A DNA stretch of 64,000 nt from Streptomyces sp. NRRL S-1022 (GCF_000720135.1 NZ_JOIU01000001.1:310001-374000); one strand, 5' to 3'; positions 16,577-26,161 are shown, counted from the stretch's first letter. A program made the numbers and translations. The notes: generated by a model from the letters alone, not told the origin.

Positions 16577-17028
16577 CGCGGTTTCTCCGCGGCGGTCTTG
16601 AGGTGGCCGAGCCATTGGGCGAGGGAGTCGTCGAGCGCCTGCCGGATGTTGGCGGCGTCGGCCCGCACCGGGGCGCCGTCCCACGACTCCTCGGTCGTGA
16701 CGAGGGTCGCGGCGGGGCCGGACGAGATGAGCGTCCACTGATGTACGGCGACAATGCCCTGGGCCGGGCCGCCCCAGAGGATGAGGCCGGGCGCCTCCAT
16801 CGCGTAGACGGTGGAGGCGATGTCGAGGGCCGCGGTGCGCCAGTGGAACGTCGCGCCCGGCGTCAACGGCGTGCGGGCGCGTGCGGAGACGATGTCGGGC
16901 TGCCAGGACGGCCAAGCGGGCACGTCGGTCAGTAACCCCCAGACCGCGGGGGCGGGAGCTCTGATCGTCAGTTCGTGGCGGGCGACGACGGGGGCGGCGC
17001 GGTCGATGCCGGCGGGCGGGTTGTCCAT
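16573..17028 (-). CDS. SRPBCC (START-like) protein 3
   Basis: A 151-residue cytoplasmic SRPBCC protein: ELTIRAPAPAVWGLLTDVPA, the WPSWQPDI loop, TFHWRTAALDIASTVYAM, the shared GGPAQGIVAVHQWTL motif, TTEESWDGAPV and a final amphipathic helix. It is the first structural gene downstream of the LuxR-type regulator (62-bp gap) and is coupled to the MFS gene by an ATGA overlap. The three SRPBCC paralogues keep the same Trp and GGPA positions, which suggests a shared ligand class. Confidence 0.88.
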   Translation of the reverse strand: MDNPPAGIDRAAPVVARHELTIRAPAPAVWGLLTDVPAWPSWQPDIVSARARTPLTPGATFHWRTAALDIASTVYAMEAPGLILWGGPAQGIVAVHQWTLISSGPAATLVTTEESWDGAPVRADAANIRQALDDSLAQWLGHLKTAAEKPR

Positions 17029-17090
17029 GCGGCCGAGTCTGCTGTGGCGAGACCCGGCCGCTCTTCGGTGAAAGTCGCCTAGACCGTCAC

Positions 17091-19796
17091 CTAGATCGCC
17101 TGGGTGACGAGGTCGGTGAGCTGGCGGCGCGAGGTGATGTCGAGCTTCTTGAAAATGTTGCGCAGGTGGGCGTCGACCGTCCGGGGGCTGAGGAAGAGCC
17201 GGTCCGCGACCTCGCGGGAGGTGGCGCCGGTCGCGACGAGCCGGGCTATGTTGAGTTCCTGGCCGGTGAGCGCCTCCAGCACCCCTCTCGTCACCGATCT
17301 GGCCTGCTCGCCCGCGGCGGCCAGTTCGGCCCGGGCCCGTTCGGCGAATCCCTCCGCGCCCGTCGTGGTGAACAGGTCGTGGGCCGCGCGCAGGGCCTCC
17401 AGCGACTCACGGCGGCGGCCGTCGCGGCGCAGCCACGCCCCTTGGTGCAGCAGGGCCCGGCCATGCCAGATCCGCATGCCGCCGGCGCCCAGCCTGGCCA
17501 CCGCCTCGGTATGCAGGGCTTCCGGCTCGTCCGACAGCAGAGCGCCGAGAGCCGCGCGCACCCCGAGCGCCCAGTCGGTGCCCGCGGCCCGCGTGTGCTC
17601 GTCGAGCCGGGCGAACGCCTCGCGGGCGACGGCCTCCTGGCCGCACCGCACCGCCGCCTCGACCAGTTCGGGCAGTGCCATGCTGCTCATCGACAGGTCG
17701 CCGTCGGTGAGTGCCAGCTTCGCAGATTCGAGCGCCGCGCGGTGGTCGGCGACGCCGTTGGCGTAGAACGCGGCGGCGCTGTGGGCCATCGCCGTCAGCA
17801 TCCCCTTGCGGCGGGCCCGCGACTCGGCCAGCACCCGGTCGATCAGCGGCCTGGCTTCGGCGGGCCGGCCGCGCACGGCCGCGACCTGCAGGTGACCGTA
17901 CCAGTGGACCGGGACCCCGGTCACCTCGGCGATGCCGTCGGCCTCGCCGAGCAGGGCGGAGGCGTCGAGCAGCGCGCCGCGCTGGGCGGCGGCCATGGCC
18001 CGCATCCAGAGGCCGACCGGCAGGATCATCAGCGCTCCGCAGCTCCGGGCCGCTGTGACGGCCTGGGTGGCGAATCGTTCCTCCAGGGCGAAGTCCCACA
18101 GTTCCACGGCGAGCAGCGCCGCCAACGACAGGCGCCGTGACCACAGCGGGTCGGTCGTGTCCGACAGCATGCGGGACAGTACGGGCACCGTCGCGAGATC
18201 ACCGTCGAGGTAGGCGACCAGCGTGTCCAGCAGGTCGTCGGCGCCGGTGCGGTGCCCCGGGGGAACGGATGCCTGCCGGGCCGCCTGAAGGGCGGTACGG
18301 CAGGCGGGCGAGGACCGGCCGACGACGAGCCCCGCCTGCAGCGCGTCCAGCAGGTACAGCCGGGCCCGGCCGGGGTCGAGTCCGGCGGCCCGGATCAGAT
18401 GGCCGACGGCGTCGGCCGCGCCGTCGCGGAAGAACGCCGCCTGTCCGCGGGCGAGTTCGGCCTCGACCCGCCCGGCGTCGTCGATGGGGCCGTGCTCTGC
18501 CGCGTCGACCAGGGTGATAGCGGTCTCGAAGGCGCCGGCCTCCAGCGCCGCCCGTGCCGCGGCGAGGCTGCGCTTGGCCCGGAACCGGGGATCGGGAGTG
18601 AGGGACGCGGCCTGTTGGAGGAACGCGGCCTCGGCCGCCGCCCCGCCCCGCCGCCGGGCCCGCTCCGCGCTGCGCAGCAGATCGGCCGCGACGTCCTCAT
18701 CGGGCCGGGGTGCGGCCTGAGACCGGTGCCAGGAGCGCCGGTCGGGATCAGTCTGCGGGTCGGTGACGTCGGCGAGCGCTCCGTGGACGAGCCGCCGGTC
18801 GGCCGGTGACGCGGCGGCGTACACGGCCGACCGCACCAGCGGGTGCCGGAACCGGGACCGGCCTCCCAACTCGATCAGCTCCTCCGCCTCGGCCTCGGTT
18901 CCGGCCTCCGGTTTCACGTCGAGCAGATCCGCGGCCCGCCACAGCAGACCCGGGTCGCCGAGCGGCTCGGAGGCCGCGATCAGCAGCAACATCCGGGCTC
19001 CGGGCGACAGCCGGGAGACCCGCTCCCGGTAACTCTGCTCGATCCGGTTCGCCGGCGAGGCGGGAGTGGGCAGCCCGAATCCGCCCGCGAGTCCGGCGGG
19101 ACCGAGCCTGCGCGGCAGTTCCAGCAGCGCGAGCGGATTGCCGCGCGCCTCGGCGAGAATCCGCTCACGCACCCGGTCGTCAAGCGGCACCGGAACCCCG
19201 GACGCCAGCAGGTCGCGTGCCGCCTGATCGGACAAGCCCGACAGCTTCAGCTCCGGCAGCCCGTCCAGCTCGTCGACGCCGTGCGGATCGCGCAACCCGA
19301 ACACGAGCGCGATCGGCTCCGCGCCGATCCTGCGCGCCGCGAACGCCAGAACCTGCGCCGACGCCCGGTCGAGCCACTGCGCGTCATCCACGACGCAGAC
19401 CACGGGCGACTCTCCCGCCGCCTCCGACAGCAGCCCCAACACACCGAGTGCCACCGCGAACTGACTGGGCGCGCTGCCCTCCCCGAGCCCGAACGCCACC
19501 GACAGATCGTTCCCCTGCCGGGCCGGCAGCCGCCCGATCCGGTCGTGCAACGGCCGGGTGAGCTGATGCACCGCCGCGTAGGCGAAGTCCGCCTCGAACT
19601 CGGCCCCGTTCACCCACAGCACCCGCAACCCGTCCTGAGCGTCCAGGACATGCCGCAGGAGAGTGGTCTTGCCGATGCCCGCCTCACCGCGGACCACCAC
19701 CGCGCCACCACGACCGGACGCGGCCGCCGCGATCAGATCGGTTATGGCAGCGCGCCCATCTGGTGGGAAATAGCTTGGAATCGTAAGAAAATCCAC
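17091..19796 (-). CDS. LAL-type LuxR family regulator with altered N-terminus
   Basis: A ~900-residue large ATP-binding LuxR regulator. The Walker A motif GEAGIGKT is at ~37-44 and Walker B (VVCVVDDAQWLD) at ~132-141, followed by a long helical middle and a C-terminal LuxR helix-turn-helix (LTGQELNIARLVATGATSRE ... SPRTVDAHLRNIFKKL). It is the natural activator candidate for the five-gene cluster just downstream on the same strand. The first ~13 codons (GTG at 19796) lie in A+T-rich DNA with non-Streptomyces codon use, and the family's usual first ~15 residues (the LxGRE segment) are missing. The native start was therefore probably lost in the rearrangement that also cut the neighbouring SGNH gene. 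The core motifs are intact. Confidence 0.88.
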   Translation of the reverse strand: MDFLTIPSYFPPDGRAAITDLIAAAASGRGGAVVVRGEAGIGKTTLLRHVLDAQDGLRVLWVNGAEFEADFAYAAVHQLTRPLHDRIGRLPARQGNDLSVAFGLGEGSAPSQFAVALGVLGLLSEAAGESPVVCVVDDAQWLDRASAQVLAFAARRIGAEPIALVFGLRDPHGVDELDGLPELKLSGLSDQAARDLLASGVPVPLDDRVRERILAEARGNPLALLELPRRLGPAGLAGGFGLPTPASPANRIEQSYRERVSRLSPGARMLLLIAASEPLGDPGLLWRAADLLDVKPEAGTEAEAEELIELGGRSRFRHPLVRSAVYAAASPADRRLVHGALADVTDPQTDPDRRSWHRSQAAPRPDEDVAADLLRSAERARRRGGAAAEAAFLQQAASLTPDPRFRAKRSLAAARAALEAGAFETAITLVDAAEHGPIDDAGRVEAELARGQAAFFRDGAADAVGHLIRAAGLDPGRARLYLLDALQAGLVVGRSSPACRTALQAARQASVPPGHRTGADDLLDTLVAYLDGDLATVPVLSRMLSDTTDPLWSRRLSLAALLAVELWDFALEERFATQAVTAARSCGALMILPVGLWMRAMAAAQRGALLDASALLGEADGIAEVTGVPVHWYGHLQVAAVRGRPAEARPLIDRVLAESRARRKGMLTAMAHSAAAFYANGVADHRAALESAKLALTDGDLSMSSMALPELVEAAVRCGQEAVAREAFARLDEHTRAAGTDWALGVRAALGALLSDEPEALHTEAVARLGAGGMRIWHGRALLHQGAWLRRDGRRRESLEALRAAHDLFTTTGAEGFAERARAELAAAGEQARSVTRGVLEALTGQELNIARLVATGATSREVADRLFLSPRTVDAHLRNIFKKLDITSRRQLTDLVTQAI

Positions 19797-19829
19797 AATG
19801 GTATCATGTCACGCGCACCACGGAACGGA

Positions 19830-20447
19830 CAGGGGGCCGGGTAGCCGACCACGATCACCTCGGCATCGGGGCTGCGCCGCCTGATGTCGGTGAGAGCGTC
19901 ACGGACACGGCCTTCGACCGTGTCGATGCGTTCACCGAGCACGTTCTTGCCACCGGCCGTCGAGTACTTCTTGCACGGTCTTCCGGCCGGATCCCAGGAC
20001 GCCACGAGCGCACACGTGGTCAGCACGCTCGTGAAGCCGAGATCGTTGTCTCCCACCGCCACCGTGACGAGCTTGGTATCGGGGGTGAGGGCGTTCGGTT
20101 GCGCGGGCTTGGAGCCCTGCGCGTTCCACAGGGCGGCCGTGGTGGCGCCGGTGCAGGTGACGTTCTTGAAGGCACGACCCTTGCCCGCCGGCGTCCGGGA
20201 GATGACGGCGGCGTAACCTGCGGTGGTGCGGTCGCACTGGGTGTCCGTGACGCCGGGAAGCCCGGCGCCGAAGGCGTAGGAGTCGCCGAGCGCGACGTAG
20301 CTGGGGCCCGGCCGTCGAGGACGCGGCGAAGGCGGAGGGGGCGGCTCCGGCGGACAGCGACGTGGTCCCGGCCACGGTGATCGCCGCGAGGGTCCGGTGT
20401 GCGGGCAGCAGCCGGTTGGTGAGTGCATCATGGCGGCTTTGAATCAT
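19830..20447 (-). pseudogene. SGNH/GDSL lipase pseudogene
   Basis: A secreted SGNH hydrolase broken twice. The ATG at 20447 opens a signal peptide (RTLAAITVAGTTSLSAGAAP...AFA). Near 20310 the frame shifts, and the mature enzyme continues in another frame with the block I motif VALGDSYAFGAG and the VAVGDNDLGF block. The reading ends at VVGYPAP near 19830, so the C-terminal third, with the catalytic DxxH, is absent. The break coincides with the A+T-rich junction that begins the LAL regulator, so one rearrangement probably damaged both genes. Confidence 0.8.
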
Positions 20448-20640
20448 GTGGACGATGGGGGAGCGTCCCGACCCCGAGCGGGGCGGGGCATGCCCCGTTC
20501 GACGTACTCCCGAAGTCCGGGCCCTACGGTGGTCCACCCGCGGTCGGCGCTCCGTGGACCACAACGGTGAAGTGCAGGGCCGGGTTCACCCGCGGCGCCG
20601 GCCCGGCAGACGGCCGGCGCGTGCTCCGTCACCCAACCTG

Positions 20641-21228
20641 TCAAGCGGCCGCCGCCACGACCGGCCGCCCCGCGGCGGATCCGGGCAGTGCGAAGCGCCG
20701 CAGCAGCTCACGTGCCGAGGGTCTGCCGAGGGAGAGGCGCACGAGGAGGTAGCCGAACAGCCCGCCCAGGGTGTTGGCGAGCAGGTCGTTGATGTCGACG
20801 GCGCGGCCGTTGTTGAAGAGCACGTACGACAGCAGCTGCGTCGACTCGATGCACAGGCTCGCCAGCGCGCTCACCCCGACGGCCCGGACCGTGCTGCTCA
20901 CGCGCGTGAGGAGAGGCAGCATGACGCCGAGCGGCACGAACATCAGGATGTTGGGCACCGCGGTCATGTCGGCGGTGACCAGAGGAATGAAGTTGATCTG
21001 GTTCCACCACGGCATCTGGTTAGCGTACTTGCCCCAGGTCACCTCCAGGGGGAAGACCGTGATCGACAGCACGGCCGCGGCGTAGAGACACGCGGCGGCG
21101 CGCAGTACCACGTGCCGGCCCGCCCAGCCGGACTGTGCACGATGGTGGCGCACGGCGACCACAGCGAGGAAGGCGGCGAGGGCGGGGCCCAGGACGTACG
21201 TCGCTTCGATGGTCAGGTTCACATTCAT
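20641..21228 (-). CDS. VanZ-like membrane protein
   Basis: A 195-residue integral membrane protein with about five hydrophobic helices. It carries the VanZ landmarks: INFIPLV after the second helix, the NILMFVPLGVMLPLL segment and AVDINDLLANTLGGLFGYLL near the end. VanZ-family proteins are linked to teicoplanin resistance and envelope homeostasis; their chemistry is unknown. It is divergent from the histidine kinase gene (152-bp gap), which suggests control by that two-component system. Confidence 0.85.
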   Translation of the reverse strand: MNVNLTIEATYVLGPALAAFLAVVAVRHHRAQSGWAGRHVVLRAAACLYAAAVLSITVFPLEVTWGKYANQMPWWNQINFIPLVTADMTAVPNILMFVPLGVMLPLLTRVSSTVRAVGVSALASLCIESTQLLSYVLFNNGRAVDINDLLANTLGGLFGYLLVRLSLGRPSARELLRRFALPGSAAGRPVVAAAA

Positions 21229-21379
21229 GCGTCAGTCGCTCCGGGGTCCGACGGGGTATCGGTGGCCACCTTCCCGGATGCCGGTCACTGTGCGGATCCC
21301 GCGAAAGACAGGTTTCTCGGGCGATGCTTACGACTTTCGGCAGAGGGCGAGGCGAGCCGGCTGTCTTACCCTTCACTGC

Positions 21380-22582
21380 ATGTCCTCCCCTCGACCTCGG
21401 CCGCCGGCCCTCCTGCGCGGTGCGGTCACACTGCTGTGGTCAGCCCTGCTCCTTCTCGCGGTGGCCGCCGCAGGACTCGACTTGCGGTGGGGAACCTTCC
21501 ACCAGCCGGTCACCGGTCTACTGCTGGGGCTGTCGGCGATGACGACGGCAGTCGTCCTGCTCGCACTGCCCTTCATCACGTTGTGTGGCGCCGGTCCCTG
21601 GAGCACGGCCTGTGCGGGCCTCTGCGCCGCGGTGGCGTCGCTGGCCTTCACCACGGCGGTGCACCTGCGCGCGGACCACGGCGCGTCCTCGGCGTACGGC
21701 GCCTTCGAGCCTGTCGCGCTGCTGATCGTGCTGGCGTTCACGGCCCGGCGCGGGGCAGCCGCCCCCGCGGCGGTGGGGACGGTGGCGTTGATCGCCGCCG
21801 TCGTTTCGCGCCCCCTCGCGGTGGAGGTCCGCGAGGGCAGCGTCATCGTCGCTTTCATCCTGACGCTGATCGCCGTGGCTGTCGCGGGCGCCGCCGTGAC
21901 CGCCCGACTCGTCGCGGCCGACCGGCGGCAACGGGAGTACCGCATCCGCCTCGAACAACGCATGCGACTGGCCAGGGACCTCCACGATTACGTCGCCCAT
22001 CACGTGACGGGCATGGTGGTCCAGGCCCAGGGCGCCGGGGCCATCGCCGACAAGCGGCCCGACCTCGTGCCGGCCGCTCTGCGGCGCATCGAGGACACCG
22101 GCGCGGAAGCGATCGTGTCCCTGCGCCGCATGGTCGGCGCGCTCAGGGCAGACGATCCGGGTGCCCCGGTCACCCCGCCCGGCGGCATGACCGCCGTACG
22201 CGCACTGGTAGCGGGCTTCGGCCTCGTCGGTGTGTCCGTGCGACTTGTCGAGGACGGACCCACTGAGCAGCTTCCGATGGACGTGGCAGCCATCGTCCAC
22301 CGCGTGGTGATGGAAGCCCTGACCAACATCCGCAAGCACGCTCCCGCCTGCCGCACGGTGGCCGTGCGGGTGCAGGCCGAACAGCGGCACGTCACCGTCT
22401 CGGTCGACAACGACGGAGCGGCCGGGCCCACGGCCCCGCCCGGCTACGGCCTCACGGGCCTGAAGGAGAGGGTGACCAGTGCGGGGGGCAGCCTGCGAAC
22501 CGGTGCCGGGGGCGACGGCACCTGGCAGGTCCACGCACGCCTGCCACTGTCCCTCCCGTTTCATCGGGCGGACGCCGCGTGA
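21380..22582 (+). CDS. Two-component sensor histidine kinase (NarL/DesK type)
   Basis: A 400-residue kinase. Residues ~12-175 form about five transmembrane helices without a large sensor loop. Then come the HisKA_3 dimerisation helix with the phospho-accepting H202 (RLARDLHDYVAHHVTGMVV) and a HATPase domain with the N-box TNIRKHAP and G-box GYGLTGLKERV. The start at 21380 was chosen because it opens the first membrane helix; longer in-frame starts add no domain. It overlaps the response regulator gene by 4 bp and would phosphorylate that partner. Confidence 0.92.
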   Translation: MSSPRPRPPALLRGAVTLLWSALLLLAVAAAGLDLRWGTFHQPVTGLLLGLSAMTTAVVLLALPFITLCGAGPWSTACAGLCAAVASLAFTTAVHLRADHGASSAYGAFEPVALLIVLAFTARRGAAAPAAVGTVALIAAVVSRPLAVEVREGSVIVAFILTLIAVAVAGAAVTARLVAADRRQREYRIRLEQRMRLARDLHDYVAHHVTGMVVQAQGAGAIADKRPDLVPAALRRIEDTGAEAIVSLRRMVGALRADDPGAPVTPPGGMTAVRALVAGFGLVGVSVRLVEDGPTEQLPMDVAAIVHRVVMEALTNIRKHAPACRTVAVRVQAEQRHVTVSVDNDGAAGPTAPPGYGLTGLKERVTSAGGSLRTGAGGDGTWQVHARLPLSLPFHRADAA

Positions 22583-23229
22583 TCCGGACCATGATCGTGG
22601 ACGACCAGGCCATTGTCCGCACGGGCATGGCCATGATCCTGTCCGTGGAGGATGACATCACCGTCGTCGCCGAGGCCGAGGACGGCGTGCAGGCCGTCGC
22701 CCTGGCCGCACGCCACCGTCCCGACGTCGTCCTCATGGACATCCGCATGCCCCGCCTCGACGGGCTCGACGCCCTGCGGGCCCTGGCCCGGCCCGGTGCG
22801 CTTGACGTGCCGAGGGTCGTCATGGTGACGACGTTTGATGACGACGAGTACGTCACCCGCGCCCTCCAGTCCGGCGCCTGCGGCTTCGTCCTCAAGGACG
22901 CCGGCCCCCGTCTCCTGGTCGAGGCGGTACGTGCGGCGGCGGTCGGTGACTCGCTCATCAGCCCCGCCATCACCGTCCGTCTGCTGGAACGGATGATGCG
23001 GACGCCCCCTCCGCAAGGCGCGGAAACATATCTCTCGCCGCGCGAGTTCGATGTGGTCCGCCTGGTGGCCCAGGGGCTGACCAATGCCGAGATCGCCGAG
23101 GCCCTTAACATCACCGTAGGTACTGTGAAGACGCACCTGACCAACATCCAGGCCAAGCTTTCGGCTCGCAACCGTGTGGAGGTCGCCGTGTGGGCGTGGC
23201 GGAACGGCTACGCCCACCATGAGACGTGA
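22579..23229 (+). CDS. Response regulator, NarL/FixJ family
   Basis: A 216-residue regulator that starts at a GTG overlapping the kinase stop (GTGA). The receiver domain shows D8/D9, the phospho-accepting D54 in VVLMDIRMP, and the conserved lysine in VLKDAG. The C-terminal LuxR-type helix-turn-helix reads LSPREFDVVRLVAQGLTNAE ... ITVGTVKTHLTNIQAKL. It should control transcription, possibly of the divergent VanZ-like gene. Confidence 0.95.
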   Translation: MIRTMIVDDQAIVRTGMAMILSVEDDITVVAEAEDGVQAVALAARHRPDVVLMDIRMPRLDGLDALRALARPGALDVPRVVMVTTFDDDEYVTRALQSGACGFVLKDAGPRLLVEAVRAAAVGDSLISPAITVRLLERMMRTPPPQGAETYLSPREFDVVRLVAQGLTNAEIAEALNITVGTVKTHLTNIQAKLSARNRVEVAVWAWRNGYAHHET

Positions 23230-23957
23230 AGGCGTCGGCGCGGCGACCGTGTGCCTTCCCGGACCAGCGAATCACCGTGCCACGGGATTGGATCACGTGC
23301 CCGCACCGCTGCGAGGACACTTCGGCGGTGCCCAGACCCTCGAGCAGGTCCGGTGGTCCTGAAATGTGTACGTGACAACCGACTCCGGAAGCCGGGCGAA
23401 CCGCCTGCGGATCGCGGAACAAGACATTCGTGGGACGGTCCGAGGAAGTGGGCTGAACCATTCCGGGACTGGTGGAGACTCCGAATTGCGCACTGTGACC
23501 TGGGGTTTCTTATCGGTCAGGTGGTAGTTGGCTTCGAATACTGCGGGTGGGACGTGGCCGGTCCCACCGTGCGGGCGGTGGACGGCAGCCCGCCGCAGCC
23601 ATTACCGACGACGCTCCGGCGGCGGACCGACCGTAGACCAGGCCACCCCTACAGTCGGGGTCATGCCGATGCCCACGAGGGCGTACGGGAGCCCGGGGGG
23701 CACCTGATATCGCGTGCGTGCGTTCTGGGGGCCCCAGCGGGGGCCGGATCCGGCAGAGCTGGGTCCGTTCAGCGTGCTGGTCGAGCGTGCGCCCGCTCAC
23801 GGCCTTTCCTGCTCGTGGTGTCGCTGACCGGCGGAAACCGCAACGTCGCGGGACCTCGCCGGGTCTCAGCCTGGCCGTGGGCCGCGGAGGCAGGGCCCGG
23901 ACCGGTGATCGCCGCGCGACGGACGCGGACTGCTCGGGCGCTCGCCCACCGGCGCAG
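23230..23957. other. Stretch without a supportable gene
   Basis: After the response regulator no frame on either strand shows a protein family, a ribosome site or steady codon bias for about 730 bp. A slightly A+T-richer patch at 23450-23560 may be an old junction. Nothing more can be supported. Confidence 0.4.
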
Positions 23958-24338
23958 CGCTGCCAGGGGCTCTTCGGCACCCCGCCGGCCGAGTACGAGG
24001 AAGTGATCGACGCCTTGAACGCTGTGCCTCGTCTGGACCGCCAGCAGGTGCGGCTGTTGCCGGCGAACGCAGCTGTACCGCTTGAGTACGAGCGCAATGG
24101 GCTCGAGAATGTGCGCGGTGCAAGACAGGCACGGGCCGAGCGGCAACGCGCCTACGAGGCCGCACGGCACGACCTGATAGCCGCCGCCCGGCACGTGCTG
24201 AACATGAACGAACCGGAAGGCGGCCAAGCGCATTCCCGGCCCGGTCTGACGAGTTGGTGCGTGATAGCGGGTGAGGCGTCGTGCCTGGCCGGTGGCATGA
24301 TCCGTCTGTGGCGATCATGGTCAATCGAACGGTGCTGA
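23958..24338 (+). pseudogene. C-terminal fragment of an unknown helical protein
   Basis: A stretch with coding-like composition reads EEVIDALNAVPRLDRQQVRL and then a charged helical segment (RQARAERQRAYEAARHDLI) before losing character near 24220. No start is visible, the upstream reading looks like noise, and I do not recognise the family. It lies just before a transposase remnant, so it was probably cut by it. Confidence 0.3.
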
Positions 24339-24885
24339 CACAGCGGCTGCTCACGGGGATCTCTCGGCTTCATCTCGGCTGCCTGGTCGAGGAGTTGGCC
24401 GTGTCGTGGCAGGCCGGGGTCGAGGGTCGTCGCCATGCTGCACGAGGTGGAGCCAGGAAGTGGGCCGCGGGAGCCGGCGCCCGCCACCAGCTGGTCTTCG
24501 TCGACCGGCTGGTGGCCGCACTGATCCACCTGCGGCACGACCCTGCCGCACTCCGTGCTGGGGCTGCTGTTCGGCGTCGACCGCTCCACCATCACCCGTG
24601 CGATCGCAGAGATACGTCCGCTCCTGGCCGAGCGGGGGTGCGCGGTCCCCGACCGCCCCGGCCTGCGGTTACGGACACTGGCGGACGTGTTCGCCTACGC
24701 CCGGGCCGAGGGCATCGAGCTGTGGTTGGACGCCACCAGGATGCAGGTCCGCCGGCCCCCGGCCGGCTGCGGCGGCCGCCGCGCGTTCGTCTCGGGCAAG
24801 AAGAAGCAGAACACCATGAGGGCCACCGTCATCGCTGACTGGCGTGGTCGCACGTTATGGACCGACGCCCTGCGGCCTGGCCGTA
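24308..24885 (+). pseudogene. IS5-family transposase fragment, frameshifted
   Basis: The reading starts at GTG 24308 (RLLTGISRLHLGCLVEELAV), shifts frame near 24545, and continues with VLGLLFGVDRSTITRAIAEI, the RPGLRLRTLADVFAYA segment and a first DDE aspartate (ELWLDATRMQV). It ends at RATVIADWRGRTLWTDALRPG. The last third is missing. It is clearly related to the fragment at 33541 (same ERSTITRAI/DVFAYA blocks), so these are two dead copies of one IS subfamily. Confidence 0.8.
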
Positions 24886-25463
24886 TGCGCGCAAGACTCT
24901 GGCCGCCGTACTCGACCGTCTTGCCGGAGAGGGTGCGGAGGAGCTGCGTGAAGGCGGGCCACACCCCGGCTTCCATCACGGCGTGTTCGCGGCCGGACGT
25001 TCTTGCTCGGCCCGCCGTTCCTGTGCTTGCAGCAGGGCCTCTTGCAGACACCGTTCGGCGGCAGCGGCATGCGCGGCAGCAGTCCGGCGGGCCTGCCCGG
25101 CGGCCCTGGCACGCGCGGCGGCAACGGCATCCGCCTGGCAGCCGACCGTGGGCGGCCGCCAGTTCCGCGTACGCGGGGACCCTCCACCACATCGTGCCGC
25201 CCGGCCCAGTATGGGGGTGCACACGCCCCTGGAGGATCCACCGCACCGCACCGCACCGCATCGCCGAGCGGGCAGGTGATGTGGGTCCAGCCCGCCTTCG
25301 CTGTCAGCGTGCGCGGGGCCCAGGTGTAGCGCGCCAGGCCGTGCCGCACCCTCCAGCCGGCCCTGACGGCCGCTTCACCACCCGCCTGTGACCGGGGACG
25401 CCATCGCCCGGAGCGGTGCGGCGCGAGCGTGACCGGGGTGCCCCCGGCGGCCGTTGGAATTGT
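24886..25463. other. Degenerate mobile-element debris
   Basis: Between two transposase fragments both strands are open but give no reliable family. One minus-strand reading is an Ala/Arg/Gln-rich helix (AAERCLQEALLQAQERRAEQ) of unknown origin. A short CACCG run lies near 25240-25262. Confidence 0.35.
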
Positions 25464-25870
25464 GTGACGAAAACCGATGAACGCGCCGAGGACACCTGCC
25501 CGCTTGTCTGTCAGTGCCGTCTGCCGCTGTCCACGCGCACCGTCAACCACCTCGCTGGTCTGCTGCGCCGCCACCTCAAGGCAATACGGTCCCGGTGGCG
25601 GATCATGCCGCCCGGCCGGATCGCGGTGATAGTCCTGGCGGTGCTGCGGCACGATCAGTGCCTGGCCGAGATGGCCGGCGGAAACAACGTGTCCGAATCC
25701 ACCGTCCGCCGCTGGCGTGACGAGGTGGTTGCCCTGCTCGCAGCCCGGGCACCGCGCCTGGACCGGGCCCTGAGGAAAGTCGCCAAGAGAGGCGGGGAGG
25801 TGGTCCTGATCGACGGCACACTCATACCCACCCAGCGCCGCACCGGCATGGCCAACCGGCGGAACTCGCC
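25464..25870 (+). pseudogene. IS5-type transposase N-terminal fragment
   Basis: It starts at GTG 25464 and carries TVNHLAGLLRRHLKAIRSRW, a helix-turn-helix (SESTVRRWRDEVVALLAARA) and the first DDE motif VVLIDGTLIPTQRRTG. After NRRN the transposase similarity stops and the frame runs into an unrelated ATPase fragment. It belongs to a different subfamily from the pieces at 24.3 and 33.5 kb. Confidence 0.8.
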
Positions 25871-26000
25871 GTCTTCCGTGCCGTTCTGGCCGGGCACGCG
25901 GGTGCCCCCGCAGTGCTCTTCGTCCATGGGCCCGGGGGGGGGATCGGCAAGTCGACGCTGCTGCGCCGTTTCGCGGCCGAGGCAAACGCGGCCGGCCGGC
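25862..26000 (+). pseudogene. P-loop NTPase fragment (NB-ARC/AAA-like start)
   Basis: About 45 codons read ELAVFRAVLAGHAGAPAVLF, then VHGPGGGIGKSTLLRRF, a Walker A region typical of Streptomyces ATP-binding regulators. One extra glycine sits in the loop, from a G run. It is fused at both ends to unrelated DNA: a transposase piece on the left and the 64-bp repeat on the right. Confidence 0.6.
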
Positions 26001-26064
26001 CGGCCGGCGGGCGCGGCTTCGGCTCGGCGGCCGGGACGGCGGGGGAGGTGTTAGCGAGCGCGAG
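26001..26064. repeat. 64-bp dispersed repeat, copy 2
   Basis: Same orientation as 11098-11161, with about four differences. Here it follows the NTPase fragment. The same segment at two broken-gene junctions marks a recombined mobile-element end. Confidence 0.75.
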
Positions 26065-26161
26065 GGCGCGGCAGGCTCGCTTCGTGCTGGTGGTCGGTCG
26101 GGGATGAGGCGGGGGACGTTTCTCACGAGCCGCTGCCCTCGGTCCGGCCTGCGGCGATCGC

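Noticed and set aside
25236..25265. CACCG tandem run as a CRISPR or regulatory repeat
   Set aside because: Only a few 5-bp units without spacers; simple low-complexity DNA. No CRISPR array was seen anywhere in the window.
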